Shown piece after piece: positions 9,203 through 18,374 of a stretch of DNA of 64,000 nt; within the stretch, counting starts at the first letter, position 1; each line of letters starts with the position of its first letter. The notes under the pieces are model-generated. The model did not search any database. It had not been told where the DNA came from and worked only from the letters and a program-made list of their open reading frames with translations. The stretch is from UBA6623 sp965248235 (GTDB lineage: Bacteria > Acidobacteriota > Terriglobia > Bryobacterales > UBA6623). The translations under genes and the position numbers were made by a program. The stretch covers positions 992,001-1,056,000 of the forward strand of contig CBDFIU010000003.1 in the NCBI GenBank assembly GCA_965248235.1, written 5' to 3'.

Positions 9203-9955
9203 TCAGCGCTTTCTTCTTCCGCGCCACAGCCTCCCGCCCTGATTGGTCAGGGGGGATGGAGGGTCCCCGATAGGTGTCGGGTGTCCGCGTTGTTCCAACA
9301 GATCCCGGGCATCTTCGAGCGGGATGTTTTCGATTTCCGCCAACCGATAGATGTCGGCCCATGACGCCGGTACCTGGTAGGGTAATCGCTTGTAGGTATC
9401 CAAATAGTTCATCCAGTAATCGAACTTGGGAAGGTCGAGTTTCTCGTCGCCGGTATTCTCGTCGGTTACGGTGAGCTGTTTCTCTACCCATTTTTTTACG
9501 GCTTCACGCTCATTTCTTTTGGCCTCGGCCTCGTCAGCCGCCTGCTTTGCTCTCGCCTTGGAGCGCACCGCAGCCAATTGAGCATCCCGCCGTTTTGTTT
9601 GCGCCTCCAGCTCTTTCCCTCGCAGGTCGATTTCTTGTTGCCGCAGGCCTCGGTTCTTCTCGCCCTCTTCCTTCCGCTGGGCTATGTCCTCCTTGCGCCA
9701 GTCCGCCTGGGTCCCCAGTCGATGGGAGACCAGCGCCGCCTGATGCGCCCGGTTGTCCTCGGCTAACGTTTCCCGGTGTTCCCGCTCCTCCCCGGCCAGA
9801 TCGCGCTGCTGCTGCATCTTCAACTCGTTCTGCTTCTCCCAAAACGCCTCCCGCAGCCGCTCGCCCTCCATGCGCCGGCGGTGCTCGCCGACCTTGGCCA
9901 AGCCCTTGCCCGCCCCCTCAAGGGCGCCGCCGAAGGCGTATGCGATCAGGCTCAC
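9203..9955 (-). CDS. Phage coiled-coil protein
   Basis: 250-residue protein dominated by charged heptad-like helix from about residue 20 to 165 (Glu/Arg/Gln/Lys-rich), with a short globular C-terminus. The first residues (MSLIAYAFGGALEGAGKGLAKV) resemble the amphipathic starts of phage ejection or internal virion proteins. It lies between the giant polyvalent gene and a Gly/Gln-rich gene; its start overlaps the end of the upstream gene by 4 bp (ATGA), showing translational coupling. Function is not recognised; a structural or ejection role is inferred from position and composition only. Confidence 0.6.
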   Translation of the reverse strand: MSLIAYAFGGALEGAGKGLAKVGEHRRRMEGERLREAFWEKQNELKMQQQRDLAGEEREHRETLAEDNRAHQAALVSHRLGTQADWRKEDIAQRKEEGEKNRGLRQQEIDLRGKELEAQTKRRDAQLAAVRSKARAKQAADEAEAKRNEREAVKKWVEKQLTVTDENTGDEKLDLPKFDYWMNYLDTYKRLPYQVPASWADIYRLAEIENIPLEDARDLLEQRGHPTPIGDPPSPLTNQGGRLWRGRRKR

Positions 9956-10671
9956 GATACAATCCCTCTCCCGGCCGGCGGCATCGGCGCCGCGCCTTGC
10001 CCCTGCTGCCCCGGCTGCCCCTGCTGCCCCGCAACAGCGGCAACCTCGGCCAGGTTCCGCTCCAGCGAGCCGTCGGCGTTGGCTTCGAGCAAGCCCGCGA
10101 ACTCCTGCTCGATCTCCTGCTGGTTCCAGATGCCGAGCTTCGCCGTCTTGCCGTACAACAGCTCAGCCGCTCTCGGCGCGGCGGAGTCGATTTCCTCCTG
10201 CGAATAGTCGTAGAGGCCCGCTTCCGCGGCCACCGACGCCAACTCGCCCAGCACGTCCATCGTGCCCATGAACACCACCGCTCCGTCCTTGGCCCCTCCC
10301 GCCTCGGCCACCCGCGATCCGACCGCGGCGGCGGTGTGCGCCAGCGCGTCGACAGGACCTCCCGGACCCTGGGCCTGCCGCGGCCCGCCTTGCTGTTGTC
10401 CGCCTGTACGCAGCATCTTCAAGATGGCTGGGTTCGCTTCACCATCCTGCGTCTTGCCGCCGTAGATCAGCTGGTAGGCCATGTCGGAGAAGCGTGCCAG
10501 CTGGCGCTCGTCGACATCGGCTCCAGCGGTGGGCTGCTGCGCTCCGGGAGTGGGCCTTGCGGGCCGGCCTAGCGGACCTGCCGCGGGCGCTCCCTGCGCC
10601 GGCGGACTCATCCCCGGCCGCACTCCGGCAGCTGCCAGCAGCGATCCTCCGTTGCCTTGATGGACCGGCAC
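9952..10671 (-). CDS. Phage virion-associated protein, Gly/Gln/Pro-rich
   Basis: 239 residues with a GTG start directly after the stop of the upstream gene. The N-terminal 60 residues are low-complexity (Gly, Pro, Ala). The centre is helical (QLARFSDMAYQLIYGG, VLGELASVAAEAGLYDYSQ), and the C-terminus is a Gln/Gly repeat (GQQGQPGQQGQG). Similar small proteins sit upstream of ejection proteins in podovirus-type late operons. No enzymatic motif is seen. Tight spacing on both sides places it in a four-gene late operon with 10672-11535, 9203-9955 and the giant gene. Confidence 0.55.
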   Translation of the reverse strand: MPVHQGNGGSLLAAAGVRPGMSPPAQGAPAAGPLGRPARPTPGAQQPTAGADVDERQLARFSDMAYQLIYGGKTQDGEANPAILKMLRTGGQQQGGPRQAQGPGGPVDALAHTAAAVGSRVAEAGGAKDGAVVFMGTMDVLGELASVAAEAGLYDYSQEEIDSAAPRAAELLYGKTAKLGIWNQQEIEQEFAGLLEANADGSLERNLAEVAAVAGQQGQPGQQGQGAAPMPPAGRGIVS

Positions 10672-11535
10672 TTACCCTACTCCCAATCCGCGCGCCACCA
10701 GCGAGTTGGGGTATTGCCGCGCCCGTCGCCGCATCTCCTCGGCTGGGCTGAGCGGCCCGCCTGCGGAAATTTGCAGCGGGTCGACCTGCACCGCCTGCGC
10801 CACATCCGGCACGGCTACCTGCGGAGCGGGCTGCTCAAGAGGCGGCAGGCCCAGCGCCTCGCGGCTCACGCGGTAGTTGTCGCTGAGCTGGGCCAGACGG
10901 TCATCAAACGCCTGCCGCTCCTCCGCGGCCATATCGGCCTGGGTTCTCGCGGCGGCTGCCGTGCCAATGCCCTTGCCCACTCCCGATATCAGGTTGCCCG
11001 CAACGGCGGGGTTCTTCAGGAAGTCGATGAGGGAGTTGGGGTTGCTGCCGCCGTTGCTGCTGCCGCCGTTGCTGCTGCCGCCGTTGCTGCTGCCGCCGTT
11101 GCTGCTGCCGCCGTTGTTGGATGTAGAGTCGGGTTTTACTCCAGGCGTCCAGCCGGCAGCGCCGGCCAGGCCGCCCGTGATAGCGCCGCTCAGCGCGCCG
11201 CTCCGGGCGCCTTCGGTGAAGCTGCCTCCCGTCGCCGCTGAGACGCCGCCTCCGATCGCCGCTCCCCAGCCCGCACCCGCCACCGAGCCGGTAAGCACCT
11301 TGCCGAGCGTGCCTTTGATGCCGACCTTGGTGACAAGGGTAGACGCAACTTTCCCCCAGCCCATGCCGCTCAACCAGGATCCGGCAGGCGCTAGCGCCGC
11401 TCCCGCGGTGAAGAAGATGGCCGCCGCCACCAGCGCGATCGGCCAGACCTTCTTCAAGGCCTTGGCGGTCTTCTTGAATAATCTACCGATACCCTTGAAT
11501 ATCCGTTTGAAGAAAGCACACCTCCCAGGCGTCAC
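10672..11535 (-). CDS. Phage glycine-rich membrane-interacting protein
   Basis: 287 residues. The first 35 residues are Lys/Phe-rich (FKRIFKGIGRLFKKTAKALKK), followed by a hydrophobic helix (IALVAAAIFFTAGAALAP) and a Gly/Ala-rich region of internal-virion-protein style. A run of five NGGSS units, encoded by a 15-bp tandem DNA repeat at about 11041-11118, links this to a helical C-terminal half. The composition suggests insertion into the host membrane during DNA ejection, which is an inference. It is the first gene after conserved element A and so the probable head of the late operon running to 1980. Confidence 0.55.
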   Translation of the reverse strand: MTPGRCAFFKRIFKGIGRLFKKTAKALKKVWPIALVAAAIFFTAGAALAPAGSWLSGMGWGKVASTLVTKVGIKGTLGKVLTGSVAGAGWGAAIGGGVSAATGGSFTEGARSGALSGAITGGLAGAAGWTPGVKPDSTSNNGGSSNGGSSNGGSSNGGSSNGGSNPNSLIDFLKNPAVAGNLISGVGKGIGTAAAARTQADMAAEERQAFDDRLAQLSDNYRVSREALGLPPLEQPAPQVAVPDVAQAVQVDPLQISAGGPLSPAEEMRRRARQYPNSLVARGLGVG

Positions 11536-11573
11536 GCCTCTCGAAAGCTAAAGGAGCGGGTTAAGCCTTGTCT

Positions 11574-11620
11574 GAGAACAAAAACAAAACAAGCCGTTTA
11601 TGTTCCAAACTTCATTGTAC
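11574..11620 (-). promoter_or_regulatory. Conserved phage element A (probable late promoter/leader)
   Basis: A 47-bp intergenic sequence, read on the minus strand as GTACAATGAAGTTTGG then a CATAAACGGCTTGTTTTG core and a TTTTTGTTCTC tail. It recurs with about 80% identity as element B ahead of another minus-strand phage block (25108-25131 joined to 26176-26197). Here it lies 39 bp upstream of the gene starting at 11535. Recurrence, orientation and position suggest a phage-specific promoter or leader. The rest of the gap, 11621-11743, shows nothing further. Confidence 0.5.
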
Positions 11621-11743
11621 AACCGGCACCTTTCCGGCGCCAGAGAAACACGAACAAAGTGCTCAAGAACTTGTGCCGGGTAACGGCTGGGGGCGAGAGA
11701 GCGTCAACACGGGTGTATGCTGTGGATGGTGGAGGTCCTTCCC

Positions 11744-13066
11744 ATGACCGCTCTCCGGCTGGTTGTCGTTGTGGTTCGGCTGTTGATTGATGGAGGTGCC
11801 GAACCTAACGTCAACAAAGGCAGGGTCCGGCCCAACAGGACGCCGCTGCACTTAGCCGTGGAGCGAGGCGACCTGGAAGCCGTGCGGCTGCTGCTCGAAG
11901 GCGGCGCCGACCCCAACATACAGAAAAGCAGCATTCGGCCCGTTGCCCGCTCGCCGCTGAACATGGCTGTCGAGCGCCGCCGCACCGATATTGTGCGCTT
12001 GCTGCTCGAACATGGAGCGAATCCGAATGTCTGGGATCACTACGGCATCACGCGTCGATATTCGCCGCTGGAAATCGCCGTCGGGCGAGGCGATGCGACT
12101 ATGACACGCCTACTGGTGGACCACGGCGCCAAGTACAAGGGATGGGCTTATACTCCCGAGCAACAGGAAGCCGTGCGCAGCCTGATCCGGGAGAGTGCCG
12201 GTCGAAATATCTACGTTGATGATTCGGGTGCTCTCCGCGATCTGACGCGCGAAGAAACCGGCGGAACAATAACCGCTGAGCCGGTCGCCGAGAAAACGGC
12301 TGAGACTGCCGGCGGCGACTCGGCGGCCATTGATCTCCCCGCGACTGCCGTTGCAGAATTACCTCCCTTTACTCCGGCCGACCAAGACAAAGTTTTGATC
12401 GAGCGCGCCCGCCGGGTCGCCCTGGCCTACACCGAAAACCTCCCCAACTTCGTCTGCACCAAAACCGAACGCAGCGGGTGGTCGAAGGATGGCACCAGGT
12501 CCCGCTGGCGGCCAATCCGTGAGATGGCGGGCGAGGTCCAGTTCGTCGACGGGCGCGAGTCCTACCGCAACGTCACGGTCAATGGTCGCCCGTCCAAGAA
12601 GGACTTCAGGGAGATCGCCAGTTACGGCGGATTCGGGATCGCGCTTTACGACCTCTTTCGGCCCGAAGCCGGGGCCGTGTTCACCCGCTCAGGCGATGAC
12701 GTCATCGGCGGACGCGACGTGGCCGTTTTCCGCATGGAGGTTGTGAACCGCCGCTACGGTTACAACTTAAGAGCTGGACGCAAACGGATTAACGTCGGCT
12801 TCAGTGGCCTGGTCTCGATCGACAAGGCGACGGGCCGCATGCTGCGCTACGAGGCCCGCGAGATGCTGGGCATCCCGCCCGGTTATCCCTTTCAACAGGC
12901 CTCCCGCAGCCTCGACTACGATTACGTGCCGATCGGCGGCAAGGAATACCTGTTGCCCGTCCGCTCACACTGGGTCAAGCGCTACCCCAGGAAGATCGAA
13001 CGAGACGACATCGAGTGGACCAGCTGCCGCAAGTTTGGGGCTGAGTCGACGGTGGATTTCGAGTAG
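11744..13066 (+). CDS. Ankyrin-repeat protein with acidobacterial C-terminal domain
   Basis: 440 residues. A short hydrophobic start (MTALRLVVVVVRLLIDGG) merges directly into three ankyrin repeats (about residues 12-150; TPLHLAVERGDLEAVRLLL, SPLNMAVERRRTDIVRLLL and SPLEIAVGRGDATMTRLLV). After an acidic linker comes a C-terminal domain, about residues 220-440, beginning ENLPNFVCTKTERSGW, with a lipoprotein-carrier-like beta-rich look. The same domain, nearly identical, forms most of the protein at 13501-14499, and both share the first bases (MTALRLV). The ankyrin block seems to have replaced the signal peptide and linker of the paralogue. Function unknown; protein interaction is likely through the ankyrins. 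ATG 11717 is an alternative start. Confidence 0.75.
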   Translation: MTALRLVVVVVRLLIDGGAEPNVNKGRVRPNRTPLHLAVERGDLEAVRLLLEGGADPNIQKSSIRPVARSPLNMAVERRRTDIVRLLLEHGANPNVWDHYGITRRYSPLEIAVGRGDATMTRLLVDHGAKYKGWAYTPEQQEAVRSLIRESAGRNIYVDDSGALRDLTREETGGTITAEPVAEKTAETAGGDSAAIDLPATAVAELPPFTPADQDKVLIERARRVALAYTENLPNFVCTKTERSGWSKDGTRSRWRPIREMAGEVQFVDGRESYRNVTVNGRPSKKDFREIASYGGFGIALYDLFRPEAGAVFTRSGDDVIGGRDVAVFRMEVVNRRYGYNLRAGRKRINVGFSGLVSIDKATGRMLRYEAREMLGIPPGYPFQQASRSLDYDYVPIGGKEYLLPVRSHWVKRYPRKIERDDIEWTSCRKFGAESTVDFE

Positions 13067-13108
13067 AAAGCGTGTGGTAGAATCGAGCGCAGCAGGGGGA
13101 ACAAAAAA

Positions 13109-13489
13109 ATGAACTGGAGAAGAATCATTCTTGGCGGTTTGGCGGCCGGTGTGATCATCAACGTGTCGGAGGTAGTCCTCCATCAGGGTGTACTGAACGA
13201 GTTAAGCGGCGGGCAGGTAGCAATGAACATCAAGGGCTTCCTGATCGGCATAACGCTGGTTTGGCTCTATGCGGCCATCCGTCCGCGCTACGGTGCCGGA
13301 CTGAAAACGGCTATATGTGCCGGAGCAGCCGTATGGTTTCTTGCCTACTTCCTATCGACCATCGGAGCTGTGTGGGTGTGGCCGCCGCAAGCGCAGCTTG
13401 CCGTGGTTGGGTGGGGCTTGGTGGAGATGATTGTGGCCGGGCTAGCGGGCGGTTGGATCTACCGGGAACAGGGCCAAACAGCCTCCTGA
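13109..13489 (+). CDS. Small four-helix membrane protein
   Basis: 126-residue protein with about four hydrophobic segments (residues 6-24, 45-60, 66-88, 95-118) and short charged loops, ending in a cytoplasmic-looking tail (IYREQGQTAS). A good ribosome site (AGCAGGGGGAA) precedes the ATG. It lies 42 bp after the ankyrin gene and 11 bp before its paralogue, so the three are probably co-transcribed. Similar unnamed integral membrane proteins are common in Acidobacteriota. No catalytic motif is visible. Confidence 0.75.
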   Translation: MNWRRIILGGLAAGVIINVSEVVLHQGVLNELSGGQVAMNIKGFLIGITLVWLYAAIRPRYGAGLKTAICAGAAVWFLAYFLSTIGAVWVWPPQAQLAVVGWGLVEMIVAGLAGGWIYREQGQTAS

Positions 13490-13500
13490 AAGCCCCTCCC

Positions 13501-14499
13501 ATGACCGCTCTCCGGCTGGTTGGCGTTGCCGTGGCCGTGGCCGTAGCCGGTTTCGCGCAGGACTTCAGCGCGGCGGTCGATACGTCCCACCGGGGAGACG
13601 CGATGGACGAGCGGCGAGTCCGCGAGATCGTCCGTGAGGAGCTGGCGAAGATCCTGTCCCGGCTTCCTGAACCGAATAATGATCCTCATCCCGAACCTGA
13701 ATCGGACCCAAAGGCGTCCGAGTCCGCCCCGGTTATTCCCGCCGAGAAAGATTCCAGCCTGATCGGGCCCGCCGTTCCCGCACCGTCCACTCTCACCCCG
13801 GCCGAGACAGATGCCAACCTGATCGAGCGCGCCCACCGGGTCGCGCTGGCCTACACCGAAAACCTCCCCAACTTCGTCTGCACCAAAACCGAACGCAGCG
13901 GGTGGTCGAAGGATGGCACCAGGTCCCGCTGGCGGCCAAACCGTGAGGTGGCCGCCGAGGTCCAATTCGTCGACGGGCGCGAGTCCTACCGCAACGTCAC
14001 GGTCAATGGTCGCCGGTCCAAGAAGAACTTCAGGGAGATCGCCGGTTACGGCGAATTCGGGACCACGCTTTACAACCTCTTTCGGCCCGAAGCCGGGGCC
14101 GTGTTCACCCGCTCAGGCGATGATGTCATCGGCGGACGCGACGTGGCCGTTTTCCGCATGGAGGTTGTGAACCGCCGCTACGGTTTTCACCTCTTCTTCA
14201 GAGGCCGCAAGAAGCGGCCGATTAACGTCGGCTTCCGGGGCCTGGTCTCGATCGACAAGGCGACGGGCCGCGTCCTGCGCTACGACGCCCGCGAGATGCT
14301 GGGCATCCCCTCCGACTACCCCTTCCAGCAAGCCTCTCACAGCATCGACTACGGCTACGTGCTGATCGGCGGGAAGCCCCATCTGCTGCCCGTGCGGTCG
14401 CGCTGGGTCAAGCGCTACCCCAGGAAGATCGAACGAGACGACGTCGAGTGGACCAGCTGCCGCAAGTTTGGGGCTGAATCGACGGTGGATTTCGAGTAG
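13501..14499 (+). CDS. Secreted protein, paralogue of the ankyrin protein's C-terminal domain
   Basis: 332 residues with a signal peptide (MTALRLVGVAVAVAVAGFAQ, cleavage probably after AGFAQ), a charged helix (DERRVREIVREELAKILSRL), a Pro/Glu linker and the same about 220-residue domain as the protein at 11744-13066 (ENLPNFVCTKTERSGW start, STVDFE end). Nucleotide identity over the shared domain is very high, so the duplication is recent. In other Acidobacteriota this domain is found in secreted proteins of unknown role. The gene end abuts the IS1380 remnant within a few bases. Confidence 0.75.
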   Translation: MTALRLVGVAVAVAVAGFAQDFSAAVDTSHRGDAMDERRVREIVREELAKILSRLPEPNNDPHPEPESDPKASESAPVIPAEKDSSLIGPAVPAPSTLTPAETDANLIERAHRVALAYTENLPNFVCTKTERSGWSKDGTRSRWRPNREVAAEVQFVDGRESYRNVTVNGRRSKKNFREIAGYGEFGTTLYNLFRPEAGAVFTRSGDDVIGGRDVAVFRMEVVNRRYGFHLFFRGRKKRPINVGFRGLVSIDKATGRVLRYDAREMLGIPSDYPFQQASHSIDYGYVLIGGKPHLLPVRSRWVKRYPRKIERDDVEWTSCRKFGAESTVDFE

Positions 14500-14504
14500 G
14501 GGAG

Positions 14505-15545
14505 GGGCTACAACGGAGGAACTGGGATCGCGGAGCCGCCTTGACCTCGACGCTGCATGGCTTCGAGACGGAGATGCTGGCGAGCGAAGAGAACTTGCTG
14601 GGGCTGATGGCGCTGAACCGAGAGCTGGTCGGGCAAGCGGAGGCGTTCGACGACTCCGAGCGGGTCGTTCTGGACATGGACTCCACCGAGAGTCCGGTCC
14701 ATGGCCAACAGGAAGGCAGTGCCTACAACGGACACTTCGAGTCGGTCTGCTACCACCCGTTGCTTTTGTTCAACGGTCATGGTGATTGCCTCGCTGCCAA
14801 GCTGCGTCCCGGCAACGTGCACAGCGCCGAGGACTGGGATGAGCTATTGTTGCCGGAGATCGAGCGCCAACAGGCTGCGGGCAAGCAGGTCGCCTTGCGG
14901 GGCGATGCCGCCTTTGCCAAGCCGGAGATCTACGAGGCGCTGGAGGAGCGCGGCGCGGACTACGCGATCCGCATTCCGGCCAATAAGAACCTGGAGCTGG
15001 AGATCGAAGACATCCTGTTTCGTCCGCCGGGGAGGCCCGGCCGCAAGCCGCTAGTGCGCTACAAGAGCTTTCGCTATCAGGCGGAGAGCTGGAAGGGGCC
15101 GAGACGAGTTGTCGCCAAGGTCGAGCACCACCAGGGCGAGCTATTCGCGCGCGTCGGTTTTATCGTGACGAACATGAGCTTGCCAAGCCGGTCGGTGGTG
15201 CGTTTCTACAACAAGCGCGGCACGGCGGAGCAGTGGATCAAAGAAGGTAAGCAAGCGACGCACTGGACGCGACTGTCGTGCCATCGCTTCCGGGCGAACG
15301 AGGTGCGCTTGCAGTTAAGCGTGCCGGCCTACAACCTGGGCAACCTGTGGCGGCGACTCGGGTTGCCGCACAGGATCAAGACGTGGTCACTGACGAGCTT
15401 GCAGCAGCGGTTGATGAAGACCGGCGGCAGATTGGTCAAGCACGCGCGGTACTACTGGTTGCTCTTGGCCGAGGGACATCTGAACCGGCGGCTGTTTGGC
15501 GACATGCTGCGGAGGATCTGGGCGCTGCCTGTGCCGGGTGGTTAG
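14505..15545 (+). pseudogene. IS1380-family transposase, 5'-truncated remnant
   Basis: About 335 residues of an IS1380-type DDE transposase. Recognisable blocks are DSTESPVHGQQEGSAYNGHF with the catalytic Asp, LRPGNVHSAEDW, the GDAAFAKPEIYEALE second Asp region and the C-terminal EQWIKEGKQ glutamate block. Family members have about 100 further N-terminal residues, which are missing: the open frame begins directly at the stop of the preceding secreted-protein gene (LQRRNWDRGAALTSTLHGFETE). The TTG at 14541 is only the first possible start. No terminal inverted repeats were found, so it is a dead fragment. Confidence 0.85.
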
Positions 15546-15705
15546 CACCGCACTTGGCGAATGCGAAATCTGTGTACTGAGGACGGAAGCTCGGAGGGGT
15601 GTCCGCGAAATTGACTTCGCAGCGGCGGATCAGCCCCCATGAGGGGCAAGAAGGGGGCTCGATCGGTCCCGCCTCAGCCGCCGCCTCTTTCGGGTGGAGA
15701 AATGG

Positions 15706-15734
15706 TTGCGCTTCGCCGGGTGAGGGTGTAGACT
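15706..15734 (+). promoter_or_regulatory. Sigma-70-like promoter before the disrupted permease
   Basis: TTGCGC and TAGACT hexamers are separated by 17 bp, about 60 bp upstream of the permease ATG at 15792. The rest of the gap from the IS1380 remnant (15546-15705) holds no gene. Confidence 0.4.
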
Positions 15735-15914
15735 CGTGCCGTCAGAGGAGCCAAATCGGAAATCCTGGATAATTTGGGTTCGCAGCCCGCTATGAAGTTC
15801 CTCCCCCTGGTCCTTAAGAACCTTTCGCGGAATCGCAGGCGGACTTTTCTCACCGTCTTCAGTGTCGCGGTTTCGATTTCTTTGCTGGGATTCCTCCTTA
15901 CGATATACGCGGCG

Positions 15915-16950
15915 GATGGGTATTTACTTGACTCAGGTGACCACAAGATGTAGGATCGGGGAAATGGAAGATTATCCTCGGAATCTGGCCGAGTTCGAGG
16001 CGCGTTTCGCCACCGAGCAGGCCTGTCGAGAGTATCTGTGTCAACTCCGCTGGCCGGAGGGTTTTCGTTGTCCGCGATGCGGGCACGACAAAGCGTGGGC
16101 GGTGCGGACAGCGCTGCTGGAGTGCGCCGGCTGCGGGCATCAAGCTTCTCCAACGGCGGGCACAATATTTCAAGACACCCGCCAACCCCTCCAGAGTTGG
16201 TTTCGAGCCATGTGGTGGCTCACGAGCCAGAAGAACGGGGCGAGCGCGCTGGGCTTGCAGCGGGTGTTGGGCCTGGGCAGCTACAAAACGGCCTGGACTT
16301 GGTTGCATAAGCTCCGGCGCGCCATGGTGCGGCCCGGACGCGATCGGCTCAGCGGGCGCGTGGAGGTTGACGAGACTTACTTAGGAGGCTTGGAGGAGGG
16401 CGTGCGCGGTCGCCAAACCGACGCTAAGGCGCTGATTGTAGTAGCGGCCGAGGAAGATGGTGCCGGCATCGGGCGGGTTCGGATACGCACCATTCCCAAC
16501 GCCTCCGGGGACAGCTTGATGGCCTTCGTCGGCGAGTCGATCGAACCCGGCAGCGTGGTCCATACCGACGGTTGGCTGGGATACGAACCGCTCGAAGGCG
16601 ACGGCTATCGCCACGAGGTGAGCTACCTGGAGGGGCAACCGGCGCGCGCCTCGAAACTGCTCCCCCGGGTGCACCGCGTGGTGTCGTTAGTGAAGCGCTG
16701 GATACTGGGCACGCATCAAGGAGCGGTCAGTCACGAGCATCTCGACTCCTACCTCGACGAATTCGCCTTCCGCTTCAACCGCCGCAAGTCCAGAAGTCGA
16801 GGCAAGCTCCTTTACCGCCTGGTTCAACAGGCCGTCGCCGTGCCACCGGCACCCTACAAATCGCTGGTCGGAGGCACCGCGACACGCGCTACGGACGACC
16901 ACAACATGTAGGGGCTATTTCCCAATACCTGAGTCAAGTAAATACCCATC
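15915..16950 (+). mobile_element. IS1595-family insertion sequence, copy 1
   Basis: 1,036-bp element with 24-bp terminal inverted repeats beginning GATGGGTATTTACTTGACTC. It is flanked by a perfect 8-bp target duplication, ACGCGGCG (15907-15914 and 16951-16958). It carries one transposase gene and differs from copies 2 and 3 at only a few bases. Element ends, length and duplication size all fit the IS1595 group. It interrupts the MacB-like permease. Confidence 0.95.
15964..16911 (+). CDS. IS1595-family transposase (ISXO2-like)
   Basis: 315-residue transposase. N-terminal zinc ribbon (CPRCG at about residue 38, CAGCG at about 57), a helix-turn-helix region (ALGLQRVLGLGSYKTAWTWL), then the DDE-type core: EVDETYLGG with the first Asp, VHTDGWLGY with the second Asp, and FRFNRRKS providing the Asn/Lys-type end of the DDNK signature. 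ATG 15964 is chosen because residues read upstream come from the terminal repeat. Intact and probably functional. Copy 1 has KLLYRL where copies 2 and 3 have KLFYRL. Confidence 0.93.
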   Translation: MEDYPRNLAEFEARFATEQACREYLCQLRWPEGFRCPRCGHDKAWAVRTALLECAGCGHQASPTAGTIFQDTRQPLQSWFRAMWWLTSQKNGASALGLQRVLGLGSYKTAWTWLHKLRRAMVRPGRDRLSGRVEVDETYLGGLEEGVRGRQTDAKALIVVAAEEDGAGIGRVRIRTIPNASGDSLMAFVGESIEPGSVVHTDGWLGYEPLEGDGYRHEVSYLEGQPARASKLLPRVHRVVSLVKRWILGTHQGAVSHEHLDSYLDEFAFRFNRRKSRSRGKLLYRLVQQAVAVPPAPYKSLVGGTATRATDDHNM

Positions 16951-17984
16951 ACGCGGCGTTCTACGTTCGGGATACACCCGACGAGCAGGTCCTTCGTTTG
17001 GTGACGCGACATCGCGTGTCTTTGGCGCAAGCGCTCCCGGAGTTCTACGGATCTCGGATCAAAGCGATCGACGGAGTGGAGGCGGTCTGCATCCAAAACT
17101 GGTTCGGCGGAATATACAAAGACAACCGGCCGGAAAATTTCTTCGCCCGTTTCGCGGTGGAACCGGAAGAGATCTTCGCTGTCAATCCCGAACTTGAGGT
17201 GTCGCCCGAGCAGCTACAAGCGTTTCTCAAGAACCGGCAGGCTATGGCTGTTAGTCAGCAATTGGCGGAACGTCACCAATTCGAACTCGGACAAAGGATC
17301 ACGATCAAGGGCGACTTCTACCCGGTAGATCTGGAGTTATTATTCATGCGATCTTCGACGGCTCCGAGGGCCCCGTGGCCTTTTTTCACTGGGAATATCT
17401 GCAAGAAAGCCTTGCCCAAGGACAGCGGGGGCAGGTCGGAGTTTTTGCGATTCTCGCTCGCTCGCCTGATGACGTTCCGAAGATCGCCGCTGCCGTGGAC
17501 GACATGTTCCGCAATTCCCCCCAGCCGACCAAGACGGAGACGGAAGACGCGTTTCAGCTCGCCTTCGTCGAGCAAATCGGCAATATCCAGCTGTTCCTGT
17601 TGACGATCGGCGGCGCCGTGGTTTTCACGATCATCCTGGTGTCGGCTAACACCATGGCGATGTCGACCCGCGAGCGAGTTCAAGAGATCGGAGTATTCAA
17701 GACGCTCGGCTTTACGTCATCGACGGTGGTCACGCTGATCGTTGCGGAGTCGCTTTCGATCGCGGCATTGGGCGGGGTGCTGGGCGTGCTTTTGTGTTTT
17801 GCGGGCACCCAGTTTTTGAGCGAAGTCATGGTTGAGTTTTTCAGCAACTTCGTGATGCCTCTTTGGAGCGTGCCGATTTGCCTGGCCGTGGCTATGCTGA
17901 TCGGGCTGTTCAGCGCGATCGTCCCGGCCGGAGTCGCCGCGAACACCCGAATCGCCGACGCGCTTCGGCACGCCGGGTAGGCCT

Positions 17985-18374
17985 ATGAGAGTTCCCCTGT
18001 CCTATAACTTCCGTAACCTTGCCGTGCGGAAGACGACTACCGTTATGACGGCGCTCGGTATCAGTTTGACCGTGGCCGTCCTGTTGGGCATTTCCGCACT
18101 ACATGCAGCCGCTGCCAGGGGTAACACTGCCGTGCACAAGCTGTTGGCAAGCGGCGCCGACCCCAACACCAAGGCCGACAAGCGCACGCCCCTGCACCTT
18201 GCCGCCGAGCGAGGGCACATGGAAGTTGTTGTCATGACCCAGGCTTCGAGCAGGAAACAGGCCTTACAATCTCTCAGGGAGGCGGTTGAGCTGTGGTTTG
18301 AGTCATGTATCGACCGTGGCGTGCTCGACGCGGCGCTTAGGGAAGTGGCCGAGAGGGATGCTCGATTGCTTTGA
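17985..18374 (+). pseudogene. Three-part chimeric ORF: permease start, ankyrin piece, HicB-like piece
   Basis: One open frame of 129 residues joins three unrelated fragments. Residues 1-40 (MRVPLSYNFRNLAVRKTTT..., one TM helix) are the start of a second MacB/FtsX permease, placed 4 bp after the first as in normal permease pairs. Residues 41-84 are one and a half ankyrin repeats (LLASGADPNTKADKRTPLHL). Residues 85-129 resemble a HicB-type antitoxin helix (SSRKQALQSLREAVELW). The junctions are in frame but lack any mobile-element signature. It is probably recombination debris, although it could be translated from the permease start. Confidence 0.7.

Larger units (their letters stand above)
15792..17980 (+). 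pseudogene. MacB/FtsX-type ABC transporter permease, broken by IS1595 and a frameshift
   Basis: Permease of the MacB/FtsX type: N-terminal cytoplasmic/TM start (MKFLPLVLKNLSRNRRRTFL, TM to about residue 40), periplasmic domain, and three C-terminal TM helices (17560-17960) ending TRIADALRHAG. The IS1595 copy at 15915-16950 splits codons ...YAA/FYVRD...; removing it with one copy of the 8-bp duplication restores the frame exactly. A second lesion, loss of one base near 17337-17343, shifts the frame between VDLEL and IHAIFDGSEGPVAFFHWEY. The gene is therefore doubly inactivated. A second permease would follow at 17985, but only its first 40 residues survive. Confidence 0.85.

Noticed and set aside
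11041..11118. CRISPR-like tandem repeat
   Set aside because: 15-bp units without spacers, in frame as NGGSS repeats within a protein.
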